Source: Penelope pileata (taxonomy: Eukaryota > Chordata > Aves > Galliformes > Cracidae). Taken from it: 64,000 bases of DNA. The notes under the pieces are model-generated. The model made no database searches. It saw only the letters and a program-made list of their open reading frames with translations, and had not been told where the DNA came from. The translations under genes were made by a program, and so were the position numbers. The stretch is taken from NCBI GenBank assembly GCA_013396635.1, contig WBMW01000147.1, forward strand, positions 1,089,849 through 1,153,848. Reading direction: 5' to 3'. The first letter of the stretch is position 1; every line of letters starts with the position of its first letter. This document shows positions 54,219 through 64,000 of this stretch, in pieces.

Positions 54219-56278
54219 AACAGTTTCAGAAGGTTTCATAAGGAAGATTCCCTTTGAGCTCTTCAGCTCAGCTAAACAGGTGGAGATTTTGCTTGGTCTT
54301 GCACCATTTCACAGGAAATGTTTATTAACCCTAGTACTTGGGTCAGTCAGCAACACATCACCCAGTCTCTATTTTCTTGCTGGTGTTGCATCAGCCACTG
54401 CAGTATCTAGAAAAATCCCCACCCCACAAATTCCCTGGATATGCAATGGGAAGTGCACACAGTGATGCTTTCACCATGGGAACACCATAACTTCCTTTAC
54501 ATGGCCTGGAAGCAGCTCCCAGAAAGGGACCACTAAACGCCTTTGTCTCAACAGGGGTCCCGAGGCCCCTGGTGAGCCTTGCAGCGTGTTCCTGCTGCAG
54601 CTACCCAGCAGCGACTGTGCCATTGTCCCCACGTGTCACTGAGATGCTACGTCCCACACCTGCAGCTGGAGGGGGCCCACAGGGACAAAATTCTCTGGTA
54701 TGAGAACTGGAAACAGCACCGTTCCCCCCACTTGGTATATACAGGCTGCTGGTGAACCATAACGCCTGTATGGTCACCAGATGGAACAAGGGAGGGCTGC
54801 TGAGTAACCCAGTGTGTCTTAGCAGCTGCATTGCCCTCTAGATAATATTTTACCACTGGTTTTAAGTTTTTGCTGTCCTTGCATGACGTTACACTGTAGA
54901 ATAAAATGTTCTCTCCAGCACAGAATGTGTTCAGGGAAGGATGTGTGAGAAATCATGGAAAGCAAATTAACAAAAATCCTTTGATTTTTTGTTTCCAGAA
55001 AATCTGATCACAGCAAGCTCTGTTATATGTCATTGAAAGTTCCAAAATATGTGCTTCAGAGAGAAATAGGGTCTTGTGAAATGTACAGGAGACTTAGCAC
55101 TGGGAACAAAAGTCCTCAGCTCCTCTGAGATTCCAACCCAAGGGGCAGCAGCCGTGAAATTTTCTTTTCGCTTTGCTGCCAATGAGCCTTGGCTATGACC
55201 TGGGGAAACCTCGTCAGGAGAAGTACAATTCAGGTCACGACTTGGCAAGCCCTTCACTGCATCAGGACTTTGGTTTCCAGGTTCATCTGGGGGCAAAACT
55301 TAACCTCTCTGGAACAGCATGGTAGCCCTCCAGCACAGGGCTCTTGCGCAAAAATAAAAATAGGCAATGTGGCATTGCCATGGCTGGTTCCCCCCAGCCA
55401 GCAGGTCTCTCCTTCCCCTCCTGGGATCACCACCTTGTACTGAAATAAAAAAATTGCTTCTGGATTAGTCTCCTGGGAAACCCCTCTTCCCTGCAGGGCA
55501 AAGTACCAGGGTGTGGGCAGCAGCAATAGCACCCGCTCCCTGCTGATGAGTTGACACTGGAAACGGGTCTGGAGGCTGAGCAAGGAGAGAAGCAGCAGAG
55601 CTCCTCCAGGGGCTGGGAAAACTGCTGTGTGGTCTGAAAAGGAAGCTCCCTGTGTACCTGCATTTATTGCTGGGTGCGTGCATACACCACAAGCAGGTAA
55701 TTATTTATGGGATGTGGGTCAGGCTTTAGGGACAATTGTGTGGGCAGGTAAGACAAGAGAAGTTCTCTGGGGAGCGGTTTCTTGATGAGAAGGGAATCTG
55801 ACCCATCAGGCGGGAGGGCAGGCACAGATAGGGGACGCGTCGCAAACACAGCCACTGTGCCTTCTCGGTGCAGAGAAATTGTCCTCTAGGAAACATGTGC
55901 AAGGCTGGCTGCTGGGGTTAATGAGAGCAGTGGGAAATGGCCCTTTCACAGCCAGCCTTACCCTGCAAGCACCACCCCTTGTGATTTTCCAGGCAGAAGA
56001 GCTCAGCGCAGCGTTGCAGGGCTCCAGGGGATTACTTATTCACTGTGTTCCTGGAACAGCTCCAGCCTTCCTGTCACTGCCTCCAGTGTACAAATGCATC
56101 GAGTATCCACGAGGCTCACAATCCCCAGAGGCAGGAGAAGGCAGCAGGGAGGTGATTCATAGCGCAGAGCCCATCGACTCGGAAGGACCTGCAGGGCTCT
56201 GGAAGGGCAGAGCCGGCATCCTCCCTTCTTCTGCCTCCCTGTCGCCTGTTGGGGTAACAGGCAGCAGGCTCAGTCCAG

Positions 56279-56306
56279 ATGGATTTCATTGCCGGGGCCA
56301 TTGGAG
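56279..56306 (+). CDS. SLC25A47: SLC25A47 coding exon 1
   Basis: Encodes MDFIAGAIG and the first base of the next Gly codon; donor GTAAAT. Its start and phase match both the family and the inferred first exon of SLC25A29. Confidence 0.88.
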
Positions 56307-59300
56307 GTAAATAAATTAAGTGGAAGCAGGTAGCTGTGTTTCCTTGTTGCTAAGCTAGCGGGCAGGTCACAATGGTAGAGCTGGGGGTCTGCCTATGGGG
56401 GCTGCTCGGGAAAAGTGTCTTTAATAAGCGGCCAATGTCACCAGGGAGAGACCACCCTGACGAAATGTCTGAGGTGACTGGCCTGCAACCTCCTCTGGTT
56501 CAATTCCAGTGGGAGAAAATAAGAGACAAAGTGGAACATGCTGCTTGCAGATACAAACCAGCAAGCGCTGCCTGGGCAGTGAATCCCGGCATGGCTGATG
56601 GGGTCCCGGCTCTGGGTGCTGAGGACATGGAGTGCTGAGGACACAGCTCACAGCTTTGTGGCAGTGAGGAGGGGCTGAGTGAATGGCATGTGTGTTATCA
56701 TGGCCTGAGAGGTATTGGCAGCTGCGGGAGTTATTTCTGTACAAGCTTTGATCTGGGAGAAAATAGGTTAGCCATACTTGAAAAGAAGAAAAGGAGGAAA
56801 GTATGATTTAATCTTAGACATTTTTGTACTTCTCAAACTCAGCTTTATTTCAATAAGCAAAGCACAGGCACCGGTCTCATTTCTCTTCTGAAATCTGCCT
56901 GTCAGGTGCAGCAGAGTGTTGAATGCCAAGACAAGAGGCTTGGGGCAACCACGAGCCAGGCAGCCCTGCCAGGTGGCTGGACACTTGGCCCAGGCCTGCA
57001 CACTGGATCTGCTGCATTAGGACAGCATGGTGCTGGTGCAGGAGTGTGTTTCCTGGGAGGGACCATGATGAGTTTTATCCTACTGCCCCCATTTGCTCGT
57101 CACCCAACTGGCACGAGCAGGGCCAGGTTTGGTGGCTTAGCGGCATCGCAGCTCACCTTCCTTTTCCTCTTCCTGACCTCAGAGCACACCGTGGTGTTGG
57201 GTGCTGGGGCTGGCAGTGGGATATCCATCCCAGAGGGGTTCACCAAACATCCTCTAACAGCTGGTGTTAGTGGCGGGGCTCAGATTAGCTGGACAGTGAT
57301 GGCTGTGTTCCCTGGTTGGGGACCTTTGCTTTTGTTGGCACAGCTGTAGTGGAGCCACTTGAGGATAAACTTCTTTGGAAGGGAATGTGGAGTTGAAAAC
57401 TCAGTTTTCATGTGGTCTTCCTGCAATTGCTTGTGTGCCAGCTTGTGTCCCCCTGTATGGGACAGCTTCCAGGGCTGGGACAGCTTTCCTGTGTGAACTA
57501 GTATATTGTTAGTGCTGAGTTTGCTTGTGTTTGTTAGAGCTGAAGCAGATTTTGTGTTCCCAAGGAGGCTGCAAACCTTGCTGAAGGACATCAAACAACT
57601 CAAGAGGTGACACAGATCACAAACAAATTGTAGAATAGCTTAGGATGAAAGGGATTTTAAGGATCACCCGGTTCCAATCCCCTGCCGTGGTCCAGGTGCC
57701 ACCCACCAGATCAGGCTGCCCAGGGCCCCATCCAGCCTGGCCTTGAGCACCTCCAGGGATGGGGCATCCACAGGTTCTCTGGGCAGCTGTACCAGTGCCT
57801 CACTGCCCTCTGAGTGAAAAATTTCCCCCTAACATCTAATCTAAATCTCCTCTCTTTTCTTTTAAAATCATTCCTCCTTGACTTATCACTATCTACCCTT
57901 ATAAAAAGTTGATTTCCCTCCTGTTTATAAGCTCCCTTTAAGTACTGGAAGGCTGCAGTGAGGTCTCCCAGGAGCGTTCTCCAGCCTGAACAAGCCCAGC
58001 TCCCTCAGCAGCCCAGGTTATGTTTGGCTTTCTGTGCTGTAAGCGCACACTGCTGGCTCATGCTGAGTTTCTCATCAGCCAACACCCCCAAGCTCTTCTC
58101 CTCAGGGCTGCTCTGGATTAATTTTCCACCCTGCTTGTATTTGTGCTTGGGATTGCCCTGACCCAGGTGCAGGACCTTCCAATTACCTCTGAAAAGCAGC
58201 TCATCTGTAAGGATGTCTTTCCTGGCCGATAAAGCTGACTATGCTTTGAGCAGGAGGCTGGACCAGAAATGTCCTCAGGTCCCTTCTAGCCTGAGTTTCC
58301 CTATGATCCTGTGCGTGTTTTCTAGCTGTGTGACTCCAGCAGCCCGTGCTGTGTCAGAGGATGTGTTTTGGTGCCTAGGGCTACTGGTGACCTAGGGATG
58401 ACTTAGATCTTGTGCTGGGTGCAGAAATTTGGGAAGGAGCAGCTGAGTCACCGGGCACTGCCATGCAGTGGTGGCAGAGCAGCCAGGCTCGGGCCACACC
58501 CGGGTTCCTGCATCCCGCTGCAAGGTTACACAGTGGTCACGTGCAGCCCAAGGGCAGACAAAATATCCCATCTAGGGAACATGGAGGGGACGTGCTGTCT
58601 CCTTGGCCGTACAGCTGAAGCAGCTCTGCTGGTCACAGCCAGGGTCACATTACTTGAAGGAGTTCAGCTTGTCTAGGACATGGGGCAGCCCCCGTGTTCC
58701 CAGCTCTTCTCAGAGGAAAGATCCTTGGAAGTTGCTCTCTATGCACACAATGCGCAGGCCGGGGTCCCTGCTGCTCCCCGAGTGTCAGAGCTGGGGCTGT
58801 TGCATGCTGGTGGGCTCTGGTGGGCTGTCATTTGCTCTGTGCCAAATGCCACTGCTGTGACCACCCTGCCAGCACCCCTCCTTATTTTAACTGCATGCTC
58901 GGTGTGGCCTGATTGTGAAGAGGAAGTGAGGGATCCAGTTTTGGGGAGTGTGTGTGTAGGGGATGCCACAGGCTCTGCACTGTACCTGAGAACTTCTCAG
59001 AAAAGGTGGGTGTGACAAAGGGCTCTCTGCAAACTCATCTGATTTTGTCATCTCATTTCCTGACAGCCATGGCAGCGTGACTCAACGGGAACCCCACAGG
59101 AGCCCTCTCCCTATGCATGCTATACATAGCTGGCCTTGTTCGGTTCTGCCATGCAGACAGTGTGCGGGGGTCAGGCTATCTTTGTCCCAGGCTATTAATA
59201 CCACGTGACGTTGTGCAGAGCCCTCCTTCCTCAGCCTTTGGCAGACTTGGCTGAGCTCCTCAGCACTGCAACCCTGACTGCCCCGAGTGCTTTGGCTCAT

Positions 59301-62300
59301 GAGGAGCCCTGTGGCTGCTCAGGAGTGCTGAGGGTTCACATTTCCACCTTGGTGGGGGCAGTGAATCATTTACCTTTGTGTTCTCTCCCATGTGGAGATA
59401 CTTGGTTGGTACTGGAGCCAAGGTCAGCAGGAGCCCTTCAGACCAAGAGGCGATGGGAAACTGGCATAGGGCAACGTGTGACAGTAGCCTGATGCCTCTG
59501 GAAAGTGTGGACAGGGCAGGTGATGCAGTGGGTTGTCACTCCTGTGCAGAGAGGCTGCAAGGCTCCTACCAGTGGGGTCACGCTGCCTGCATGTTCCCCC
59601 TCTCAATTCCAACCTTCTCTTGTTTTGGTTTTGTTGTGGTTTGAGCCAGCAGGCCTGAAAATACCACAGTCTTTCACTCACTCCTCCCCTCCTCCCAGCC
59701 AGCATGGGTGAGAGAATCAAGAAAAAAAGATAGAACTAGTGGGTTGAGATAAGACTATTTACTAACAGAAAAGGAAAATAGAATAAAATAATAGTAATGA
59801 TAATTATATACAAAGCAAGTGATTGTACAGGAAGTCACTTCTTGGCCCATTTTTTATCTTTGTTGCTTTGGGCAGACTTTCACAGAGCAAACCTCATTTA
59901 CCTGCAAGCAGGGCGCTGTTAATTGTTTTCATCTGAGCTGTGCACTTCAGGATTGCTTCCCTGTGAGCCTCACCAGCAGCTGCTGCTTTTTCCCAAAATG
60001 CGGCAGAGCTTTTCAGAGCTCCCAGGCAGCTGTGCAATCACAGGTGATTGCAATCACAGGTCAGCCCCCCACCCCCTCCTGTGGCAGAGATGCAGAGGTA
60101 GAGGCTGAGCTCCTTGTTGCTGCGTTCCTGCTGCTGCACTTTCACGCTCCTTATCTGCCAAGGCAGTAACGTTGCGTGATAAGGTTAATGTGCTTCCAAA
60201 TCTGGTGGCTATTTTAAGGTCTGGAGATGAGGCTGGGTGATGATGTAGGGCTGACAAATCCCACCAGCATGCTGGAAATGCTGCTGCTGTCCCCAGCAGG
60301 GAGGAAGGGGCAGCTGTGTGCAGGCGTGCTGCTGGGCACGTGGCTCTGGACTAATCCCTCCCTGCGCCATCATCCTGCGCTGCCCCACGCCAGCCCTTGC
60401 ACAAGGGCTCTCTCCTCCCCAGCTTCCAAACCTTTGCTCCTTGCTCTGCTTTTGCAGTGCACAAAGTGTTTGGTGCGCAGGAGAGATGCTCTTCAGAGAT
60501 GTAGCCCAAAGCCTGGTGAATGAGGGCTACAGAACTAGGGTGAAACCCAATGGCTTCCTCACTGAGGCCCTTGGCAAGCAGGAGGCGGCGGGAGCAACTC
60601 TGCTGTCTTCAAGGCAGCACACAGACTGCTGAGAACCTGCAGGGCCTGGGGCCCACCCCTCCCTTGTAAGTGTCCTCATGACTGTGGTTTTTATTCCTTA
60701 ATATTTCCCCCTGGCACATTTCAGCAGGGCTGCACAGAGCCCAGGGCTGGTGTGCGTGTGGGGCTTCCCTTGCACCAAGGCTCTCTGTGTTTTTCCCAGC
60801 CCCGCCTTGCACCCTGGTGTTATTGCTTCTGTCAGTTCCCTGTGATGCTCACATTCCTCCTCTGAGCATGCTGTGGCCTTAGAGAAATCCACGCGTTTTG
60901 CTCTGTCAGTGTTGGCTCAGGCGTTGGAGCTGGAGAGTGGACTGCTGCCAAGAGCAGCCGGGCTCCGCAGCTGCATTTCTCTGCCATTCCCCTGCTGACC
61001 TCCTGCTGTGGTGTGCGCTGGTAACCGTCTCCAAAATCCTTTCTGTTTCAGGTGGCCTAAGCACAGCAGTGGGCTATCCGCTGGACACAGTGAAGGTACC
61101 TGTTGGAACTTTACTTCTTGACCACATCCTGAACACAAACAGGCCATTTGGCATTTTTCTCACCTTTTAGAAAACTGTTTCCATGACTGAAAGCTTTCAG
61201 CTTTGTCACATCAACGTATTTCATTTTACTTGTGTTCTTCTCTTAAAAAGAATTGTAAAATTTTGGGGGATGCTTTTTTATGGCTGATTAGCTGCTTTGC
61301 TGCTACAGTGTTTGTAGATGATTTTTAAACCCGGTGTCTGCATTTCTAAGCTGCTCCTGTGTTTCCAGGTGAGAATTCAGACTGAGAGGCGTTACCACGG
61401 CATTTGGCACTGCATTCAGGAAACTTACAGGACAGAGAAAGTACGTACCTCTCCTCAGAGCTGCTGAGACAGGGTGTGGATGGCTGCTTGTTTCTGAGGA
61501 GCAGAGCTGCTGCCAGTCTGGGGAGAACAAGCAGCAGTTACATACAAGCACTGCCTGGGAGAAGAGTTAGAATGCGATTTAACTTTGCCAATGATCTGTA
61601 AGACGGGAATAAGTTTTTCTTCAGCCATCTATGGACGGTATTTTTTATCAGATACTTTCCCATATTTCCCTCTTAGAACTCTTCTTTTTTCTCTGTTTCC
61701 AACCAGGTTGTGGGGTTTTACAAAGGTGTGTCAGCATCAGTCGTCACAGTGTCCCTGTTATCTTCCGTTTCGTTTGGCACATACAGAAACTTCCTTTGTA
61801 ACATCTGCAAGCTGCGGTACGGTGCAGCCGATGCTGAGCCCTCGGGGCTGGATGTTTCTCTGGCTGGAGGCGCTGCCGGTGCTGTGCGGGTAGGCAGACA
61901 GCAAAGCAGGAAAGCACAACGGGAGGGCTTGTTCAGGCATATGGGGCTGGAAAAGCACAGATGTTTTCTGCTGGGTGCTCGGCAGGAGGCTGGTTTGTTT
62001 CCTGGTGGGGTCCTGCTCTGTGACCTTGGCAAAAGAAAGCAAAACAAAAAGGAAGAAAAACAACCTGGGCAGCAAGTTTTCCAAGTAGCTCCGACTGTAG
62101 GTTTATGTAAAAAAGACGTAAGTTGGTACGCAAAGCACAGACTGCTTTTTTGGCAGGAGGAGGGGTCAGAAAGATCCAGCTGGTCACCGAGGGCTGCCTA
62201 TGTGTATCGCATTCCTGCAAAAAGGTTTCAAAAGAAGATGGAAATGCACCTCCTTGCCCATACCTCCAAGAGCTCTGGGGCAGCTGGCACCCAGAGGAAT

Positions 62301-63157
62301 TAATGCCTGCAACTGATGGTGACATGGTGTGGGGTACTTAGGAGCGGTTTCCCATAGACAGATGGATGCATGTGTTGGTTGCGAGCATCTGCAGGCGCTC
62401 CAGCCCCAGTGCCCCATGTCAGAAACACGTGCAGTTGCAGGCAGATGGAGGCAATCCTCTTACAGACAGCCCAGATGGCTGAGGCTGTGGGTGTTTCCTA
62501 GCAGGCAGTGACTGCTTAGCACAGGTTGTTTTCTGATAGTTGTTGTGGCCCTAGTTCCAAATATAGATGCACATAAGAGCCCTGTTGTCTGCTACATCAG
62601 ATAGCTGAGCACATCCCCTTGCTGTGCCCATCTGGTTTCACAGGTTGTTACAGCTAGCTAACGTTCGCTGTGGGTTTCTGCCTACCACGCAACCTGCACA
62701 GCACCAGCTCTCTTTGGGCAATTTAGCATGGACAGAGCGTGGGAAGCTGCAACTTGTTGGCTTCCAGTACACAAATAATATTGCCTGAAAGGTGGGAGAT
62801 ACAATGTGAGTGGTCAGGCAGGAGGGGTGATCAAACACACAGTTCAGATGTGAAGGTTTAAGCTTCGTCCTCTAACACTGCAGGTTGTGCTGACAGCACC
62901 CAGTGAATTGGCTAAAGTTCGGATGCAGACCCAGAGGCACCCCCATCCCTCCGCCACATCCCCCCAGCCCTTTTCCAAGCCTAAGTACAGAGGGTCTCTG
63001 CACTGTCTGAAGGTGATTGCCAAGGAAGAAGGCTTTGGGGGTCTCTACAAGGGCTGCTCTGCATTGCTCTGCAGGGATTGCTCCTCTTCTGCAATATATT
63101 TCCTCACCTACTCTTCTCTCTGTGATTGGCTCACACCCACTGGGAAAAACAAACCAG
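56279..63157 (+). CDS. SLC25A47: SLC25A47 mitochondrial carrier (gene span, 3'-incomplete)
   Basis: This gene encodes an SLC25 carrier of the inner mitochondrial membrane, strongly liver-enriched in mammals (also called HDMCP). Mammalian work links it to uncoupling and hepatic mitochondrial metabolism; its substrate is debated. Visible coding exons are 56279-56306, 61052-61095, 61369-61440, 61707-61889 and 62884-63157, all with GT-AG borders. They encode about 200 of roughly 300 residues. The start MDFIAGAIGG matches the family start MDFVAGAIGG in human. Signatures PLDTVK (about residue 19) and PSELAK (about 115) mark carrier repeats 1 and 2. Exon 5 ends in phase 1 after GKNKP, where repeat 3 should begin. 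That last exon lies past 64000. The ATG has G at +4 but C at -3, a moderate Kozak context. Head-to-head neighbour of SLC25A29. Confidence 0.93.
57631..58183 (-). mobile_element. CR1 LINE, antisense, 3' portion
   Basis: Reads as reverse-complement CR1: AAGGGATTTTAAGGATCACC, then CAGGCTGCCCAGGGCCCCAT, CATCCACAGGTTCTCTGGGC, GAGTGAAAAATTTCCCCCTA, and ORF2-derived AACACCCCCAAGCTCTTCTC and GGATTGCCCTGACCCAGGTG. About 550 bp, without an intact frame. Confidence 0.92.
58243..58313 (+). mobile_element. CR1 LINE terminal fragment, sense
   Basis: GCTTTGAGCAGGAGGCTGGA, CTCAGGTCCCTTCTAGCCTG and CCCTATGATCCTGTG correspond to the last 70 bp of a CR1, opposite in orientation to the copy 60 bp upstream. Confidence 0.8.
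59637..59828 (-). mobile_element. Endogenous retrovirus LTR fragment (antisense)
   Basis: TGGTTTGAGCCAGCAGGCCT, CTTTCACTCACTCCTCCCCT, GAGAGAATCAAG, GTGGGTTGAGATAAGACTAT and the A/T-rich run ending ACAAAGCAAGTGATTGTAC follow the reverse complement of a common bird ERV LTR as I remember it. Only about 190 bp is recognisable and no retroviral coding sequence adjoins it. Family name not assigned. Confidence 0.6.
60033..60061. promoter_or_regulatory. C/EBP-type palindrome in SLC25A47 intron 1
   Basis: GTGATTGCAATCAC at 60044-60057 is a perfect 14-bp palindrome centred on ATTGCAAT, a C/EBP site. The GCAATCACAGG part is also directly repeated, starting at 60034. C/EBP factors drive liver genes, so a role in SLC25A47 expression is plausible but unproven. 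Confidence 0.35.
61052..61095 (+). CDS. SLC25A47: SLC25A47 coding exon 2 (44 nt)
   Basis: Acceptor TGTTTCAG, donor GTACCT. Completes the split Gly and encodes GLSTAVGYPLDTVK with carrier signature 1. Same length and phases as the SLC25A29 44-nt exon. Confidence 0.93.
61369..61440 (+). CDS. SLC25A47: SLC25A47 coding exon 3
   Basis: A 72-nt, phase 0-0 exon between TTTCCAG and GTACGT encoding VRIQTERRYHGIWHCIQETY then RTEK. It is the matrix loop following helix 1, equivalent to SLC25A29's 84-nt exon but four codons shorter. Confidence 0.93.
61441..61706 (+). other. SLC25A47: SLC25A47 intron 3
   Basis: A 266-bp intron, GTACGT to AACCAG. Nothing else seen. Confidence 0.85.
61707..61889 (+). CDS. 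SLC25A47: SLC25A47 coding exon 4
   Basis: A 183-nt, phase 0-0 exon encoding 61 residues from VVGFYKGVSASVVTVSLLSS to LAGGAAGAVR. It covers transmembrane helix 2 and the entry to helix 3. Donor GTAGGC. Confidence 0.93.
61890..62883 (+). other. SLC25A47: SLC25A47 intron 4
   Basis: A 1-kb intron ending CTGCAG. The open frame reading through its donor from exon 4 (to 62303) is not coding. No repeats recognised. Confidence 0.85.
62884..63157 (+). CDS. SLC25A47: SLC25A47 coding exon 5
   Basis: A 274-nt exon beginning VVLTAPSELAKVRMQTQ (carrier signature 2). A His/Pro/Ser-rich loop (RHPHPSATSPQPFSKPKYRG) follows, then CLKVIAKEEGFGGLYKGCSA and helix 4. Ends in phase 1 at donor GTAGGT. Confidence 0.93.
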
Positions 63158-64000
63158 GTAGGTACTGAAAAGCATCTGTTATCACCTGCAAAAAGGGCTC
63201 ATTTTGTACCAGGCTAAGGGGGGGAAATAATACTTTCAGGCTGCTGGGTTATGGCTGAGGGCATGCTGCAGGGAGCTGCACTGTGCCACGGTGGTGCTGG
63301 GAGCACCAGGCAGCGTGCCCAGTGGTGTTTGCTGTGTGACCACAGGCTGTACAGAGGATCCCTGTATCTCCTGCAGTGTCTACCACGTTGGTTTTTGTTT
63401 GGTTTGGGCAATGGAGGGTTTGATTGCATCACTAGGAGCTGTACTTTGGGTGCCTGACCTTGTCTCTCAGCAGCTTCTCTCCCTGCAGGAGGGTGTTCAC
63501 AGCACCCTCTGGTACCTAGCACAGGGGTACAACATCCTCTCAGTGCAGAAATAGGATCTGTAGTTAAGAGATGAAACATGGGAAAATCTCCCATGAGCCA
63601 ACATGAAGCACTGCTCAGGGTCAGTCTGGAGCTTGAAAATGAAGTTCAGGTGCAGAACAGAAAGAGACAAGTTACCCAGTTGTGTCTTGACTCCAAAAAA
63701 GCCATCCACTTTGAGAAAAGACAAAATAAGTCACATCTACCAAAGAGCATCTTTCTGAGAGTTATAAAAACAAAACAAAACAAAAACAACAAAAAAAACC
63801 AGACCTGGCTGAAGCAGGCGAGTGCTGTTGGGCTGCATTGCACCTGGTTTGTGTGGTGCTGAAATGGTTCTGACCTGCACAGCCCATATGGAGGGTGCAA
63901 AGAGCAGCATGCTGTGAGGCCAAGGGCCATTTGGTCAGTGGGAGACCACTGGAGACACACAGCTGCAAATTAACTGCTGGAAAACATGAAGATAAAAAAA
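63158..64000 (+). other. SLC25A47: SLC25A47 intron 5, start
   Basis: From the exon 5 donor to the window end I see no VLVAGG-type exon 6, no stop-containing continuation and no recognised repeat beyond a short (AAAAC)n stretch at 63769-63797. Confidence 0.75.

Larger units (their letters stand above)
48358..56278. other. Interval between SLC25A29 and SLC25A47
   Basis: About 7.9 kb with no supported gene. The longest frame (49606-49091 minus, 171 codons) has no recognisable domain. It contains an octamer hairpin at 52891-52955, a long pyrimidine tract at 54085-54218, and, in the last 400 bp, a GGTTAATGA HNF1-like half-site (55917-55925) that may belong to the SLC25A47 promoter. No TATA box was identified before SLC25A47. 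Confidence 0.55.
56307..61051 (+). other. SLC25A47: SLC25A47 intron 1
   Basis: A 4.7-kb intron. It contains a minus-strand CR1 (57631-58183), a short plus-strand CR1 tail (58243-58313), an old LTR fragment (59637-59828) and a C/EBP-type palindrome (60033-60061). Open frames of 60-150 codons overlap these without recognisable products. Confidence 0.8.

Noticed and set aside
53896..54465. A 189-codon Phe/Leu/Ser-rich frame
   Set aside because: It is a translation of the (TTTC/TTCC)n tract, not a protein gene.
61710..62303. A 197-codon frame starting in SLC25A47 exon 4
   Set aside because: It reads past the GTAGGC donor into intron 4. Family alignment ends the exon at 61889.

Overview
This window is vertebrate nuclear DNA, almost certainly from a galliform bird (chicken or a close relative). 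The evidence is the gene order YY1 - SLC25A29 - SLC25A47, several CR1 LINE copies, and a short mariner copy with Galluhop-type terminal repeats. The species cannot be fixed from the sequence alone. All genes are split by GT-AG introns, and most long single-frame ORFs are chance frames.

Layout. 1-5250 is AT-rich upstream DNA with a CR1 tail and a decayed hAT-Charlie transposon. 5280-7290 is a CpG island holding the YY1 promoter, 5'UTR and first exon. It contains opposed CTCF-like cores, an NRF1-like site, a Myb-type palindrome, three NF-Y boxes, an ETS/TCTCGCGAG pair and, in intron 1, a cluster of YY1's own binding motif around a 46-N gap. YY1 (+) has five coding exons from 5950 to 28447 and encodes 419 aa ending in four C2H2 zinc fingers. 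Introns 1 and 2 (9.2 and 8.8 kb) are largely unremarkable apart from a mariner copy and a CR1 copy. The YY1 3'UTR and an intergenic stretch follow to about 37880.

SLC25A29 (-) reads from 45637 down to 39477, with its 3'UTR reaching about 37880, so it converges on YY1. Three of its four expected coding exons are visible. The short first exon (about 12 codons) is missing and probably lies in the 918-N gap at 47440-48357. From there to 56278 no gene is supported; there are simple repeats and a few palindromes. SLC25A47 (+) starts at 56279 and runs off the window: five exons are visible, encoding about the first 200 residues, and the last exon lies beyond 64000. Its introns hold two CR1 pieces in opposite orientation, an old retroviral LTR and a C/EBP-type palindrome.

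Function. YY1 is a nuclear DNA-binding regulator that likely controls itself through intron 1. SLC25A29 and SLC25A47 are mitochondrial inner-membrane carriers. They are divergent paralogues that share the same 5' exon architecture, including a 44-nt second coding exon with identical phases. No CRISPR, operon or other prokaryotic feature is present. No wholly new system was found. The observations most worth a second look are the YY1 autoregulatory cluster, the altered Cys/His segment in YY1, the paralogue exon structure, and several unexplained perfect palindromes.
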